Assembly (NCBI RefSeq): GCF_009870785.1
Contig: NZ_WTWX01000003.1
Location: 46,409-97,033, forward strand
Direction: 5' to 3'
DNA length: 50,625 bases
From: Paenibacillus sp. An7
GTDB lineage: Bacteria > Bacillota > Bacilli > Paenibacillales > Paenibacillaceae
In this document: positions 1 to 8,263 of the stretch, in pieces
Layout: every line of letters starts with the position of its first letter
Position numbering within the stretch: position 1 is the first letter of the stretch
Made by a program: the position numbers and the translations under genes
Notes under the pieces: generated by a model
Seen by the model: only the letters and a program-made list of their open reading frames with translations
Database searches by the model: none
What the model was told of the DNA's origin: nothing

Positions 1-942
1 AGACAGATTAAAAATCGTGGTTAAATCAAATGCTTTACCCGCAAGCGAAGCTTCGTGAAGTTTGTAATGGAGTGAAACATCAAATAGATCAATTTGATAA
101 TCGACAGTATCCAAGAATTTTTGGCAGGAAGCAAGATCTGGTTTCCAGAACTCACCTACAATATAGAAATCCTGCCCTCTTTTCTTAATCATCTCCTTGG
201 CAAACTGTTTAACAAATTCATGATTGATGTGTTTAATCGCATCCAGACGGAATCCATTACACTGGAGGGTATCAATCATCCATTTGCCCCAGTTCATCAT
301 CTCTTCGCGAACTTCTGGTTTTCTATAGTCGATGTTAGCGAACATCAGGTAATCATAATTCCCAAATTCATCATCTACATTCTCGTCCCAGCCTTCTTCA
401 TTTGGGGCGATTCGGAAAATACCAGTTCGGTCTTCGGCTGCATCGTAGTCTGTTCCATTAAAGTGGGTATGGTTCCATTTGAATGAGGAGTAGGTATTTC
501 CACGGCCCGGGAAATTAAATTTCGTCCATCCCTCTATTTCAAAAGGCTTGGAGATATCCTTGGTACGATTGTTCGGATCGACCTCAATGACTTGAAAACG
601 TTCGGTCTCATCTGCCCCTGCTTTATGATTCATCACAAGGTCTACGTATACGGCAACTCCATTTTGAGTACAGATTCCCATAGCTGCTAAAAGTTCTTCT
701 TTAGAACCATATTTGGTCTTCACCGTACCTTTTTGGTCAAACTCTCCTAAATCATAGAGATCATATACTCCGTAGCCTGTATCTTCAGGTGAACTGCCTT
801 TGGTGACAGGAGGGATCCAGACGGAATCGATTCCTTTTTTCTTTAATTCAGGAGCTCTTTCAGACAGACGTTTCCAGTGTGCTCCATCTGCATCTACATG
901 CCATTCAAAGAACTGCATCATAGTATGATTGCGTTTTATCAT
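1..942 (-). CDS. alpha-amylase, GH13 family (C-terminus outside window)
   Basis: This is the first 314 residues of a glycoside hydrolase family 13 alpha-amylase, which cleaves internal alpha-1,4 bonds of starch or maltodextrins; the rest lies beyond the left edge. The protein opens with a QFFEWH motif typical of Bacillus liquefying amylases and has no signal peptide, so it is probably cytoplasmic. GH13 region I (VDLVMNHK), region II with the nucleophile Asp (GFRLDAIKH, about residue 233) and region III with the catalytic Glu (GEFW, about residue 265) are all present; the third acidic residue would lie outside the window. The start follows an AGAGGGGG ribosome binding site. It is divergent from the MATE gene. 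The family is sure; the exact product specificity is not. Confidence 0.93.
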   Translation of the reverse strand, partial: MIKRNHTMMQFFEWHVDADGAHWKRLSERAPELKKKGIDSVWIPPVTKGSSPEDTGYGVYDLYDLGEFDQKGTVKTKYGSKEELLAAMGICTQNGVAVYVDLVMNHKAGADETERFQVIEVDPNNRTKDISKPFEIEGWTKFNFPGRGNTYSSFKWNHTHFNGTDYDAAEDRTGIFRIAPNEEGWDENVDDEFGNYDYLMFANIDYRKPEVREEMMNWGKWMIDTLQCNGFRLDAIKHINHEFVKQFAKEMIKKRGQDFYIVGEFWKPDLASCQKFLDTVDYQIDLFDVSLHYKLHEASLAGKAFDLTTIFNLS

Positions 943-1264
943 ACGACCGCCCCCTCTCATTAGTATCTTTCTCTTACAACAGCACACCAAAAAGGATGTG
1001 GTTTGCGTGATGACAGACTGCCGCAATCTATAAATGCTTTTATTCAGAAATAACCACCCAGGGAGAGAACTAAACCCTATTAAGAAAATATATGGAACAA
1101 GAAACAAGATGATAAGGCTACTTATCTTCTTTATGCGTGCTTAAAAAAGATGGTAAATTATCGTGCATATATGAAAATTTTATGCTAAGATACGGTTTGT
1201 TTCAGAAAAAATTACGTAATTTTATGAAAATATAAACATTTACTATTAAGCTGAAGGTGAATCT
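943..1264. other. divergent intergenic region between amylase and MATE genes
   Basis: This 322-base region carries the promoters of two divergent genes. It is A+T rich towards the MATE gene. Apart from the perfect palindrome at 1208-1223 and a modest inverted repeat near 1108-1130 (ATAAG...CTTAT), I see no gene or recognised RNA. I found no clear cre site for catabolite control of the amylase. Confidence 0.5.
1208..1223. promoter_or_regulatory. 16-bp perfect palindrome, possible operator of the MATE gene
   Basis: AAAATTACGTAATTTT is perfectly self-complementary and lies 42 bases before the MATE start codon, within the expected promoter zone. This is the size and symmetry of a MarR- or TetR-type operator. 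No regulator gene is adjacent, so assignment as an operator is inference. Confidence 0.35.
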
Positions 1265-2668
1265 ATGACAACAGCAGCCGACGGGCGTGTTCTTAAGACA
1301 GAAAATCTCAATCTTTTTACATTAACCTGGCCCATCTTTTTAGAAATTATGTTATTTATGCTGATGGGTACCGTGGATACCTTTATGATCAGTGCTGTAT
1401 CCGATGAGGCGGTATCTGCAGTAGGTACGTCCAATCAGATTGTATCGATTGCCATCCTCATTCTTGAAGTGATTGGGAATGGAGCAGCCATTGTGGTAGC
1501 TCAGTATATCGGTTCGAGAAAACTTACGGAAGCATCTCGCGTATCCGCCGTAGCAATTACACTTAACTTATGTGTCGGACTCCTCATTAGTGTTATTTTT
1601 GTATTCAGCGGCCGACATATTTTACAACTCATGAATCTTCATGGTGAAATCTTGGAACTCGGAAACACCTACATAACGATTGTCGGCGGGGGAATTTTCT
1701 TACAAGCCTTGATTAATATTATGTCCGCCATTATTCGTACCTATGGATTCACCAAACAGACGATGCTTGTATCGCTTGTCATGAACCTCCTTCATTTAGT
1801 TGGTAACTATGCACTCATCTTTGGTCATTTTGGATTCAGTCCGATGGGGGTAAAAGGAGCAGCCATCTCGACCGTGGTCAGCCGGCTGGTCTGTGTCGCA
1901 ATCTTTATTTGGTTACTTTATAAAGTGATGGCCGTAAGGATCGAATGGAGACATTATTTCACGATCTCCAAAGATTATGTGAAAAAAATACTGAACATCG
2001 GTATTCCTTCTGCCTTTGAACAAATAACGTATCAAATGTGTCAGCTCGTCTTTCTGTATTATGTGACTTATCTCGGAACAGAATCACTTGCTACACGGCA
2101 GTATGCAGCTCAGATTTCTAATTATATCTACTTATTTAGTATGGCTGTATCGCTGGGAACATCGATTCTGACAGGACGCTTTGTCGGGGCAGGAAAACAG
2201 GATGAAGCCTACGCACGAGTGAAGAAAAGTGTGAAAATCGGCCTGATTTCCACAATAACGGTGGATATTATTATTATTTTGCTTCGAGAGCCGCTGATGG
2301 GGATCTTCACAGATAACGCAGAGATTATCCGATTAGGTTCTCAAGTACTCTTGTTCAGTATCGTACTGGAAACCGCAAGAACGTGTAACATGATTATGAT
2401 CAATTCCTTGCGTGCAGCAGGGGATGCTCGTTTCCCAGTGTATATGGGGCTGATCTCTATGGTTGGCGTGAGTCTTCCGCTCGGTTATTGGTTTGTCTTC
2501 CATTTAGACATGGGAATTCTGGGTGTATGGGTCGCAAACGCAGTGGATGAATGGATTCGTGCCTTCATCATGCATTATCGCTGGAAAAATGGAGCTTGGC
2601 GCCGTCATGCGCTCGTGGAGCAGCCTGCTTCAAAAGATTCAGAATCTGCTGTGCCAGCTGCATTATAA
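1265..2668 (+). CDS. MATE family multidrug/cation antiporter
   Basis: This 467-residue integral membrane protein belongs to the MATE family (MatE domain twice), which exports drugs or toxic cations in exchange for sodium or protons. Twelve hydrophobic segments can be followed, and the two halves are related. The N-terminal half starts with a LTWPIFLEIMLFMLMGTVDTFMIS segment typical of the first helix of the family. AAGGTGA upstream is the ribosome binding site. It is a single-gene unit: the amylase is divergent and a terminator follows at 2739. The substrate cannot be told from sequence. Length is normal for the family. Confidence 0.9.
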   Translation: MTTAADGRVLKTENLNLFTLTWPIFLEIMLFMLMGTVDTFMISAVSDEAVSAVGTSNQIVSIAILILEVIGNGAAIVVAQYIGSRKLTEASRVSAVAITLNLCVGLLISVIFVFSGRHILQLMNLHGEILELGNTYITIVGGGIFLQALINIMSAIIRTYGFTKQTMLVSLVMNLLHLVGNYALIFGHFGFSPMGVKGAAISTVVSRLVCVAIFIWLLYKVMAVRIEWRHYFTISKDYVKKILNIGIPSAFEQITYQMCQLVFLYYVTYLGTESLATRQYAAQISNYIYLFSMAVSLGTSILTGRFVGAGKQDEAYARVKKSVKIGLISTITVDIIIILLREPLMGIFTDNAEIIRLGSQVLLFSIVLETARTCNMIMINSLRAAGDARFPVYMGLISMVGVSLPLGYWFVFHLDMGILGVWVANAVDEWIRAFIMHYRWKNGAWRRHALVEQPASKDSESAVPAAL

Positions 2669-2738
2669 ATTTCTTGATCTGCAGTTAGCCTCTAAGCGAG
2701 GGTTGTCCGTATGATGCAGCTGCTCAGCATATGTATCT

Positions 2739-2760
2739 GCCGCCGTAAAGGCGGCTTTTT
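2739..2760 (+). terminator. intrinsic terminator of the MATE gene
   Basis: A GCCGCC/GGCGGC stem with a five-base loop is followed directly by five T residues. Confidence 0.9.
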
Positions 2761-2846
2761 CATGTAAATATACATAGGAGCTACAAATTACAAAAAACCA
2801 GTTTTATTGTTATTTAGGATGAATTTGGAATAAATGTTATCGTAAT

Positions 2847-2875
2847 TTGTCCAAATCCTTAAATAATTCTGTTAT
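2847..2875 (+). promoter_or_regulatory. candidate sigma-A promoter of the acyltransferase gene
   Basis: TTGTCC (2847-2852) and TGTTAT (2870-2875) are separated by 17 bases in an A+T-rich stretch about 125 bases before the start codon. Both boxes deviate from consensus, so this is tentative. Confidence 0.3.
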
Positions 2876-3002
2876 TATTATTAAGTTAAGGGATTTTTAA
2901 TGTAAATTGTTTTCAGAAGTTTTACTATAGATAAAGTGATTTTGAGCCGGTCGAATAGAACGTCTCTATCAATCAACAAATTTAACCCAAGGAGTTAATA
3001 TA

Positions 3003-4181
3003 ATGAGTCAAACGATGACAGCTGAAAAAAGGGAACGTCTACCCGAGCTTAATCTTGTACGATGCATAGCAATTCTTGGTGTACTAAGTGTACACTCCAC
3101 TTCTTTTGCTACCGTAAATATGGTGGATTCGGGTATGTACTGGCTGTATAACTTTTTTAATATTTTTATGAAGTTTGGTACACCGACGTTTATTTTCTTA
3201 AGTAGTTTTGTGTTGTTCTATAATTACTATACGAGACCGCTGGATAAGAAACTGGTTCTTGGTTTTTATAAGAAGAGATTGCTTTACATTTTAATTCCTT
3301 ACTTTATGTTTTCATTGTTTTATTTTCTAATTTTACATGTTGTGTACTATCCGGATCGTTCTCTGATTGATACGATCGTAAGCTTTACAACCAAGTTGTT
3401 TACAGGTAAAGCGTACACTCATTTATATTTTGTATTTATTAATATGCAGTTCTATATTATGTTCCCGCTGGTACTGGCTTTATTCAAAAAAGTACCTTCT
3501 CTCGTCAAATGGGCAGTTCCGATCGGACTTGCCATTCAGTGGGGATTTATTCTGATGAACAAATACGGTGTAATTAGCGTGGAAAATAAAGGGAGCTGGT
3601 CTTTATCGTACTTTGCCTATTTCATGCTCGGTGCATGTCTCGGTGTGTACTTCCCTAAGATTAAAGAATGGATTGTAATCAAGAGAAGATACGCTACACC
3701 AGGAAAGGTTACAGCATGGTCGCTATTATGGATTGTATGGATCTGTGCAGGCCTGGCACATGTGTATATCTGGTACTTGAACCGTAAAGGAATTGCTGTA
3801 TATGATTCGCTTTGGTATGAATTCCTGTGGAATCTGCATACCTTCTCTGCAGCGCTGGTGTTATTCCAGATTGCCTTCCTGCTATACGGTAACGGTAAGA
3901 GCGCTCTGGTACGTACGATGTCTAAAATTGGTGGATTGTCCTTCGGGATCTATCTCATTCACCCATTCTTCTTGCTTGTTTACCGTGAGTTCCCGCCGCA
4001 AACCGGAATTTCAATCCTTCACCACTTATGGTATGTTGGTGGATTCCTGCTTGCACTGATCGGATCATATATCGTAGTTGGTTTGGCATCTCACTTCTCT
4101 AAATCGTGGATTCTGTTTGGTAACCTGCCTAAACCGCAGCGAGGAGCAGGGGAACCCAAAAAACCAAATCTGCCTGCGTAA
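3003..4181 (+). CDS. acyltransferase 3 family membrane protein
   Basis: This 392-residue polytopic membrane protein belongs to acyltransferase family 3, whose members O-acetylate or acylate cell-surface sugars and peptidoglycan (OatA-like) at the membrane. The N-terminal signature of the family, an Arg followed ten residues later by the proposed catalytic His, is visible in the segment RCIAILGVLSVHS at about residues 20-32. About ten hydrophobic helices follow, and the last 20 residues are polar and cytoplasmic. There is no extracellular SGNH domain, unlike OatA. AAGGAG sits 8 bases before the start. It is monocistronic between terminators. The acceptor is unknown. Confidence 0.87.
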   Translation: MSQTMTAEKRERLPELNLVRCIAILGVLSVHSTSFATVNMVDSGMYWLYNFFNIFMKFGTPTFIFLSSFVLFYNYYTRPLDKKLVLGFYKKRLLYILIPYFMFSLFYFLILHVVYYPDRSLIDTIVSFTTKLFTGKAYTHLYFVFINMQFYIMFPLVLALFKKVPSLVKWAVPIGLAIQWGFILMNKYGVISVENKGSWSLSYFAYFMLGACLGVYFPKIKEWIVIKRRYATPGKVTAWSLLWIVWICAGLAHVYIWYLNRKGIAVYDSLWYEFLWNLHTFSAALVLFQIAFLLYGNGKSALVRTMSKIGGLSFGIYLIHPFFLLVYREFPPQTGISILHHLWYVGGFLLALIGSYIVVGLASHFSKSWILFGNLPKPQRGAGEPKKPNLPA

Positions 4182-4223
4182 GTGAAATCATACGTTATCT
4201 TTATCGGAAGATATGACTAGACA

Positions 4224-4262
4224 AAAGAAGCATTCCCGTTTATGCCGGGGATGCTTCTTTTT
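4224..4262. terminator. bidirectional intrinsic terminator
   Basis: A 15-bp stem (AAAGAAGCATTCCCG pairing with its near-perfect complement) is flanked by T runs on the plus strand and a shorter one on the minus strand. It sits between the convergent acyltransferase gene and the GntR/ABC operon and can serve both. Confidence 0.88.
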
Positions 4263-4271
4263 TTATGAAGG

Positions 4272-4946
4272 TTAGATCGTGGATTTTCGCAGCCACATAT
4301 AACATAGGAAAGCATACAGCAAAGTAAGAGGAGCGAGTAACCAAAGAATATCAGTCTGGTAGGTCGTAATCCATCTGCCGAATTCTCCCCAATATTGCCA
4401 GTAAGTCATCAGAACACTGCCTGTTCCTAGAACGATGAATGAGAGTAAGAGGAAGCTTATCAAGACTAGTTTGCCGAATCTTCTCACTATACTTGATAGC
4501 AAGAAACCGAATAGAAACAGATGGGATATGACAACAAAGTTCAGCAGAGCGAGATGCAGGAAGGAAAGACTGCTGAGAAAAGGAACATCAAAGAAGTGAA
4601 GCCCTGTACCCCATCCTGAAGTAAACTGTTCTAATTCTCTGAGGAGGGTAAGTGCGATGGAATCGATTAGACTGAAGAGAAGAAACATACTGATTGTCCC
4701 TAAGAAGTAATCTTTGCGCCGAATGCCAAAACTCAGTGAGAATGAAAAATTCATGGGAATTACCGCAATGCCTACACTCATTACAAACCCGTAAATGGAC
4801 ATTAAGCCGCCAGTCGTAAACGATCCAATTGACATACTAACGATCAAATTAACTACAAAACTACTCATAAGCACAATGAGGGGGACAATAAGCCATAACC
4901 AATAGTCCACAAAATGGGTACGCATTACTGTTTTAATCGCTGGCAT
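4272..4946 (-). CDS. membrane protein, probable permease of the GntR-linked ABC transporter
   Basis: This 224-residue protein has six hydrophobic segments and a short cytoplasmic N-terminus. I do not recognise a named domain. It is the last gene of a three-gene operon, starting 2 bases after the ATPase gene, which makes it the likely membrane subunit of that ABC transporter. The set GntR regulator, ATPase, small permease resembles the B. subtilis YtrA-type operons, some of which respond to cell-wall antibiotics. No substrate can be inferred. Confidence 0.7.
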   Translation of the reverse strand: MPAIKTVMRTHFVDYWLWLIVPLIVLMSSFVVNLIVSMSIGSFTTGGLMSIYGFVMSVGIAVIPMNFSFSLSFGIRRKDYFLGTISMFLLFSLIDSIALTLLRELEQFTSGWGTGLHFFDVPFLSSLSFLHLALLNFVVISHLFLFGFLLSSIVRRFGKLVLISFLLLSFIVLGTGSVLMTYWQYWGEFGRWITTYQTDILWLLAPLTLLYAFLCYMWLRKSTI

Positions 4947-4948
4947 TC

Positions 4949-5839
4949 TTAATTCACCTCTTCTCGGTTCGTTTGTTTGGTGAGGTGCACCATGAGCTGT
5001 TGTAAAGAAACAGGTGCAAGCTTAACGTTATTTAATTCCGCTTGTTTGCGGAAGTCTTTTTGGTTAGCGGTTTGGACGACAGCACTACACATGGAGCCCA
5101 GTGCTTCCTGATGAAGCACTTTTTTTCCTATAACGAAGTGATCTACATCAGACTGTTTTCCGCTAACAAGAAAAGCTGATCCTCGAAATTGTTCCGCTTC
5201 TTCACTTAGCAGAAGCTTACCCTCATGAAGTACAATTACCTGTTCGAGCAGGGCACTAATCTCATCAATAAGATGTGTTGATAAAACAATGGTGCGGGGA
5301 TATTCCATATAATCTTGTATTAACTGATCATAGAATAATTGTCTTGCTACGGCATCAAGCCCAAGATAAGGTTCATCAAAGATGGTAAGCGGAGCACGGC
5401 TAGCAAGACCGATAATGATGCCTACAGAAGAAAGCATGCCTCTTGACAGCTTTTTGACTCTTCGATTTGCGGGCAGGTTGAATTGTAACACCAGGGAATC
5501 AGCAAGCAGAGCGTTCCAGTTAGGATAAAGGGAAGAGGCTACCAAGAGTACATCACGAACTCGAAACGTATCGGGATACTTTTGACTTTCCTTAATAAAA
5601 CAAATCTGCCGAAGGACCTCCTTATTCTCATACGGTGCTTCACCAAAAACTTTTAGTTCTCCTGAAGTGGAGAAGAGCTGAGCTGTAATAAGATGAAGCA
5701 GTGTTGTTTTGCCTGCTCCATTACGCCCAAGCAGTCCGTAAATTTTGTTCTCCTGAATGGTGAGGTTTATATCATGGAGGGCATGAAATGTTTTTCCATA
5801 GCTTTTGGTCAAGCCATTTAACTCAATAACATCTGCCAT
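4949..5839 (-). CDS. ABC transporter ATP-binding protein (YtrB/YhcG type)
   Basis: This 296-residue ATPase energises an ABC transporter at the inner face of the membrane. The Walker A motif (GRNGAGKTT, residues 38-46), a degenerate signature (LSRGM in place of LSGGQ), Walker B with the catalytic Glu (LTIFDEP) and the switch His (STHLIDE) are all visible. The weakened signature motif is usual in the YtrB/YhcG branch. The last 80 residues form an accessory domain. It starts 1 base after the upstream GntR gene and is followed after 2 bases by the membrane subunit, so the three are translationally coupled. Confidence 0.9.
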   Translation of the reverse strand: MADVIELNGLTKSYGKTFHALHDINLTIQENKIYGLLGRNGAGKTTLLHLITAQLFSTSGELKVFGEAPYENKEVLRQICFIKESQKYPDTFRVRDVLLVASSLYPNWNALLADSLVLQFNLPANRRVKKLSRGMLSSVGIIIGLASRAPLTIFDEPYLGLDAVARQLFYDQLIQDYMEYPRTIVLSTHLIDEISALLEQVIVLHEGKLLLSEEAEQFRGSAFLVSGKQSDVDHFVIGKKVLHQEALGSMCSAVVQTANQKDFRKQAELNNVKLAPVSLQQLMVHLTKQTNREEVN

Positions 5840-5840
5840 T

Positions 5841-6206
5841 CTACTTTTCCTCCCTGTGTATCATTTCAGATAGTTCGGTTTTGCTGATCCCAAGCTTCTG
5901 CGCTTCTTGCACCATTCGGATAATGAACTGCTCATAGAACTGCTCACGCCGCTTCTCTACAAGCACAGACTGTGCTCCATCTGCTACAAACATGCCAATC
6001 CCTCTCTTCTTATACAGAATTCCTTGATCGACCAAGAGGTTTACGCCTTTAGCCGCTGTTGCCGGATTAATCTGATAAAAGGATGCAAATTGATTCGTGG
6101 AAGGAACCTGTGATTCTTCGGGCAGCCTTCCTTCGAGGATGTCATCTTCAATTCGTTCTGCAATCTGTAAAAAGATCGGGCGGTCATCATCCATCTGCAT
6201 GCCCAT
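5841..6206 (-). CDS. GntR family transcriptional regulator, YtrA subfamily
   Basis: This 121-residue repressor has an N-terminal winged helix-turn-helix (residues 10-75, containing the YtrA-type run INPATAAKGVNLLVDQGILYK) and only a short helical C-terminal tail of about 45 residues. That is the compact architecture of the YtrA subfamily rather than the larger ligand-binding FadR or HutC types. It heads the ABC operon, and a perfect palindrome lies across its own promoter, so autorepression and control of the transporter are expected. GGTGGTGA precedes the ATG. Confidence 0.92.
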   Translation of the reverse strand: MGMQMDDDRPIFLQIAERIEDDILEGRLPEESQVPSTNQFASFYQINPATAAKGVNLLVDQGILYKKRGIGMFVADGAQSVLVEKRREQFYEQFIIRMVQEAQKLGISKTELSEMIHREEK

Positions 6207-6224
6207 ACATTCTCACCACCAAGT

Positions 6225-6250
6225 TGGTTAGTTACTTATGTAACTAACCA
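6225..6250. promoter_or_regulatory. GntR (YtrA-type) operator palindrome
   Basis: Two perfect 11-base inverted arms, TGGTTAGTTAC and its complement, are separated by TTAT. The site begins 19 bases upstream of the regulator start codon and overlaps the -10 box of its promoter. YtrA-family operators have this size and symmetry, so binding here would block transcription of the operon. Confidence 0.75.
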
Positions 6251-6275
6251 TATAACCAAACAAAGGGTTAGTCAA
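6247..6275 (-). promoter_or_regulatory. promoter of the GntR/ABC operon
   Basis: On the minus strand TTGACT (6275-6270) and TATGGT (6252-6247) are separated by exactly 17 bases. The -10 box overlaps the operator palindrome. Confidence 0.7.
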
Positions 6276-6350
6276 CAATATTTGGTAAAAACGGACGGGT
6301 ACACGAAACTTTTTTATATTTAAAACGTTTATTATTTTAGCGGGTAAAGG

Positions 6351-6545
6351 GTGTCATACTTTGGTAACGAGCTGAATATAATGAAAGTCCGGACCAAGGA
6401 GAGGTTTATCCCCGTTTCGTGAGACGGGCAGGAGGTTAATAGGAAGAGGGCAATTGAAGAAGCCAAATATTCGAGTAATTACCTCACATCCATGTTTAGC
6501 ATAACAAGGACATGGACTAATTAGATTGAACTTATTCTTGGTTAA
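6351..6545 (+). other. unassigned leader, possibly a structured RNA
   Basis: This stretch precedes the 53-residue Cys/His gene. On the plus strand three helices can be drawn: CTTTGGT near 6358 with ACCAAGG near 6394; CCCGTTT with AGACGGG around 6410-6427; and TCCATGT with ACATGGA around 6489-6516. Purine-rich unpaired runs lie between them. I do not recognise a known riboswitch class. No convincing coding frame occupies it. Confidence 0.35.
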
Positions 6546-6572
6546 TAATATAGAATTAAAGGTGATTTTATA

Positions 6573-6734
6573 ATGAAGTGTCAAGCTTGTGGAAAAGCAG
6601 TAAAAGATGTTTTGGAGCATGTGGAGCATATTCTCCATGAATGTGGAAAAGTTCCAGGATCTTCTCCGAATTTGTCGTCAGTACCGCCAGATGCGGTGCA
6701 CCAGTCAATGAAATTCTCAGAATCCATATCATAG
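6573..6734 (+). CDS. 53-residue Cys/His small protein
   Basis: A short reading frame starts at ATG 6573 behind a GGTGA ribosome binding site and ends just before an intrinsic terminator, so it is a complete small transcription unit. The protein begins with MKCQACGKAV, has a run of three His residues (EHVEHILHE) and a third Cys, and ends with a polar Ser/Pro-rich tail. The CxxC plus His/Cys arrangement suggests binding of a single metal ion such as zinc. I do not recognise a named family. The good ribosome site and directly following terminator support a real gene. Confidence 0.6.
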   Translation: MKCQACGKAVKDVLEHVEHILHECGKVPGSSPNLSSVPPDAVHQSMKFSESIS

Positions 6735-6746
6735 AATAATCTAAAG

Positions 6747-6779
6747 AACCTGCCCCGTGTAGATGGATGGCAGGTTTTT
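6747..6779 (+). terminator. intrinsic terminator after the small protein gene
   Basis: AACCTGCC and GGCAGGTT form an 8-bp stem followed by a T run. Confidence 0.82.
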
Positions 6780-6890
6780 CTCATAGTCTCACCTAATATC
6801 AACGAACTCTTCATACAATGAGGAGGATGGTCAGTTATACTGAGACGAGATATAAGCTATTCAGTTCAAATGCAAGGAATGAGGTGCTGC

Positions 6891-7499
6891 ATGGAAGGGT
6901 TCTCCGTAACCGAATTAATCTCCTTTTTTACAGAAGAAAATATAGTGAGACTGCTGGAAAAATTCCGGGCACTGGGTCCGCTACCTGGAATTTTCCTCGC
7001 TTTTATGAAATCATTCATCCCGCCGCTTCCTACCCTGTTCATCGTGGGAGCGAATGGGCTTGTGTATGGATGGGCTGGATTCTTCTACTCTTGGATTGGA
7101 CTTGTAGGAGGAAGTTTCCTCACCTTTATGGTCATACGGAAGCTCGCAGGCACGAGATGGGCAAGTCACTTGGCAAAGAGACCAAAGGTTCAGAAAAGTC
7201 TAATCTGGATCCGGCGTAATGCATTCAGTTATGTTTTTTTACTCGGCATGTTTCCGGTAGGACCGTTCGTCCTTGTAAATATGGCAGCGGGAATCGCCCA
7301 GATGCGCCCGCGCTCCTTCTTACTTGCAGCAGCTTTAGGTAAAGGAATCATGGTATTTTATGTGACCTTCATCGGCACGAATCTAGTCGCTATTATGGAA
7401 CAACCTCTAATTTTGGCATTTATCCTCTTATTCATAGGTTGCGCAATTTGGATCAGCAGAAAGATCGAACGATATTATACAGGCTCTTCTAACATATAG
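6891..7499 (+). CDS. TVP38/TMEM64 (VTT/DedA-like) membrane protein
   Basis: This protein of about 202 residues belongs to the TVP38/TMEM64 family of membrane proteins, now linked to lipid scrambling or transport. The family core is visible: a re-entrant-type loop with paired prolines (SFIPPLPTLFIVGANGLVYG), the G-rich segment GLVGGSFLTFMVIRKLAG, and the FPVGPFVLVNMAAG motif. About five hydrophobic segments are present. I prefer ATG 6891 because GAGGTG lies 5 bases upstream of it; an ATG at 6870 is also in frame. The physiological role is not known. Confidence 0.85.
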   Translation: MEGFSVTELISFFTEENIVRLLEKFRALGPLPGIFLAFMKSFIPPLPTLFIVGANGLVYGWAGFFYSWIGLVGGSFLTFMVIRKLAGTRWASHLAKRPKVQKSLIWIRRNAFSYVFLLGMFPVGPFVLVNMAAGIAQMRPRSFLLAAALGKGIMVFYVTFIGTNLVAIMEQPLILAFILLFIGCAIWISRKIERYYTGSSNI

Positions 7500-7511
7500 T
7501 GAGTTCTACAG

Positions 7512-8039
7512 TTAATTAGGGTTCTCTGCCTTTCCCCAGTGGACGAGCAGCGGACCCTCGGTACCTAGCAGGGGATCTTGATCGGGGAGCGGAACACGAG
7601 CAATCTCTCGGAGGACCTGCGGACGTTCTTCTTTGTCTCCCGTGTGGGTATTGTAAGACATCCCGTCTGGGTAGGCACCAACTAGCTGAAAATCGAGACT
7701 GGACTCCAGTTTTTTATGACCTGTTCCGGCAGGAAGAACAAGAATATCACCGGCGGATGCAGTCAGAATAATCCCCTTTTCTCCACCAATGTGGAGTTTG
7801 ACCGATCCTTTGATGACACCGAGTACTTCATGCGAGTTGCTGTGATAGTGGTGGTACGGAAATACCCCGCCTGTCCAGCTGTTTCGCCAGTTATGTTTAT
7901 TGAAAATTTTCTCCGTATTCTGCTCCTCACCGCGTAATGCGCCGGGATAGAGAATGACAGGCAGTTCGGAGTTATTTGGAATCATCCCGTCATCTTTAAA
8001 ATAATATACACTCGTCTCTACATGAGTCGTTCTCATCAT
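7512..8039 (-). CDS. YjlB-like cupin protein
   Basis: This 175-residue single-domain cupin resembles B. subtilis YjlB. The first cupin motif holds a His cluster (YHHYHSNSHEV, about residues 62-72) and the second motif (GDILVLPAGTGHK) supplies the last His, so a divalent metal site is intact. The first start codon giving a good ribosome site is ATG 8039 behind AAAGGAGGG; the reading frame stays open upstream to 8177 but that extension has no ribosome site. It converges with the TVP38 gene, the two stop codons being 12 bases apart. Function is unknown; in B. subtilis yjlB lies beside yjlC-ndh, and here it is also close to that operon. Confidence 0.85.
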   Translation of the reverse strand: MMRTTHVETSVYYFKDDGMIPNNSELPVILYPGALRGEEQNTEKIFNKHNWRNSWTGGVFPYHHYHSNSHEVLGVIKGSVKLHIGGEKGIILTASAGDILVLPAGTGHKKLESSLDFQLVGAYPDGMSYNTHTGDKEERPQVLREIARVPLPDQDPLLGTEGPLLVHWGKAENPN

Positions 8040-8263
8040 AAAAGCCCTCCTTTGGTAGAAATAAAGCCATGAATAAGGCTGCCTGTGCCTTTTATCATGG
8101 CTTATAATCATTATATTCCAAAATTTACTATTTACTGTTATGTACCACAACATAAGAAGGGTTAAACAGGCTTTCATTCAAATTGATTGTAAGAGATTGG
8201 ATATCCGCAGACTAATAAGTTACAATTAGATTACATCTAATATGTGGAGGCGTAAATCCGATT

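Noticed and set aside
94..486. Plus-strand reading frame of 130 codons at the left edge
   Set aside because: It is the reverse of the alpha-amylase gene, whose protein carries intact GH13 motifs.
6376..6400. GAAAGTCC segment resembling a piece of RNase P RNA or a hammerhead core
   Set aside because: The surrounding sequence lacks the other conserved RNase P regions and the region is too short; the hammerhead core bases are not in order.
6354..6638. Minus-strand reading frame of 94 codons over the possible RNA leader
   Set aside because: No ribosome site, no recognisable protein, and it opposes the small gene at 6573 that has both a ribosome site and a terminator.
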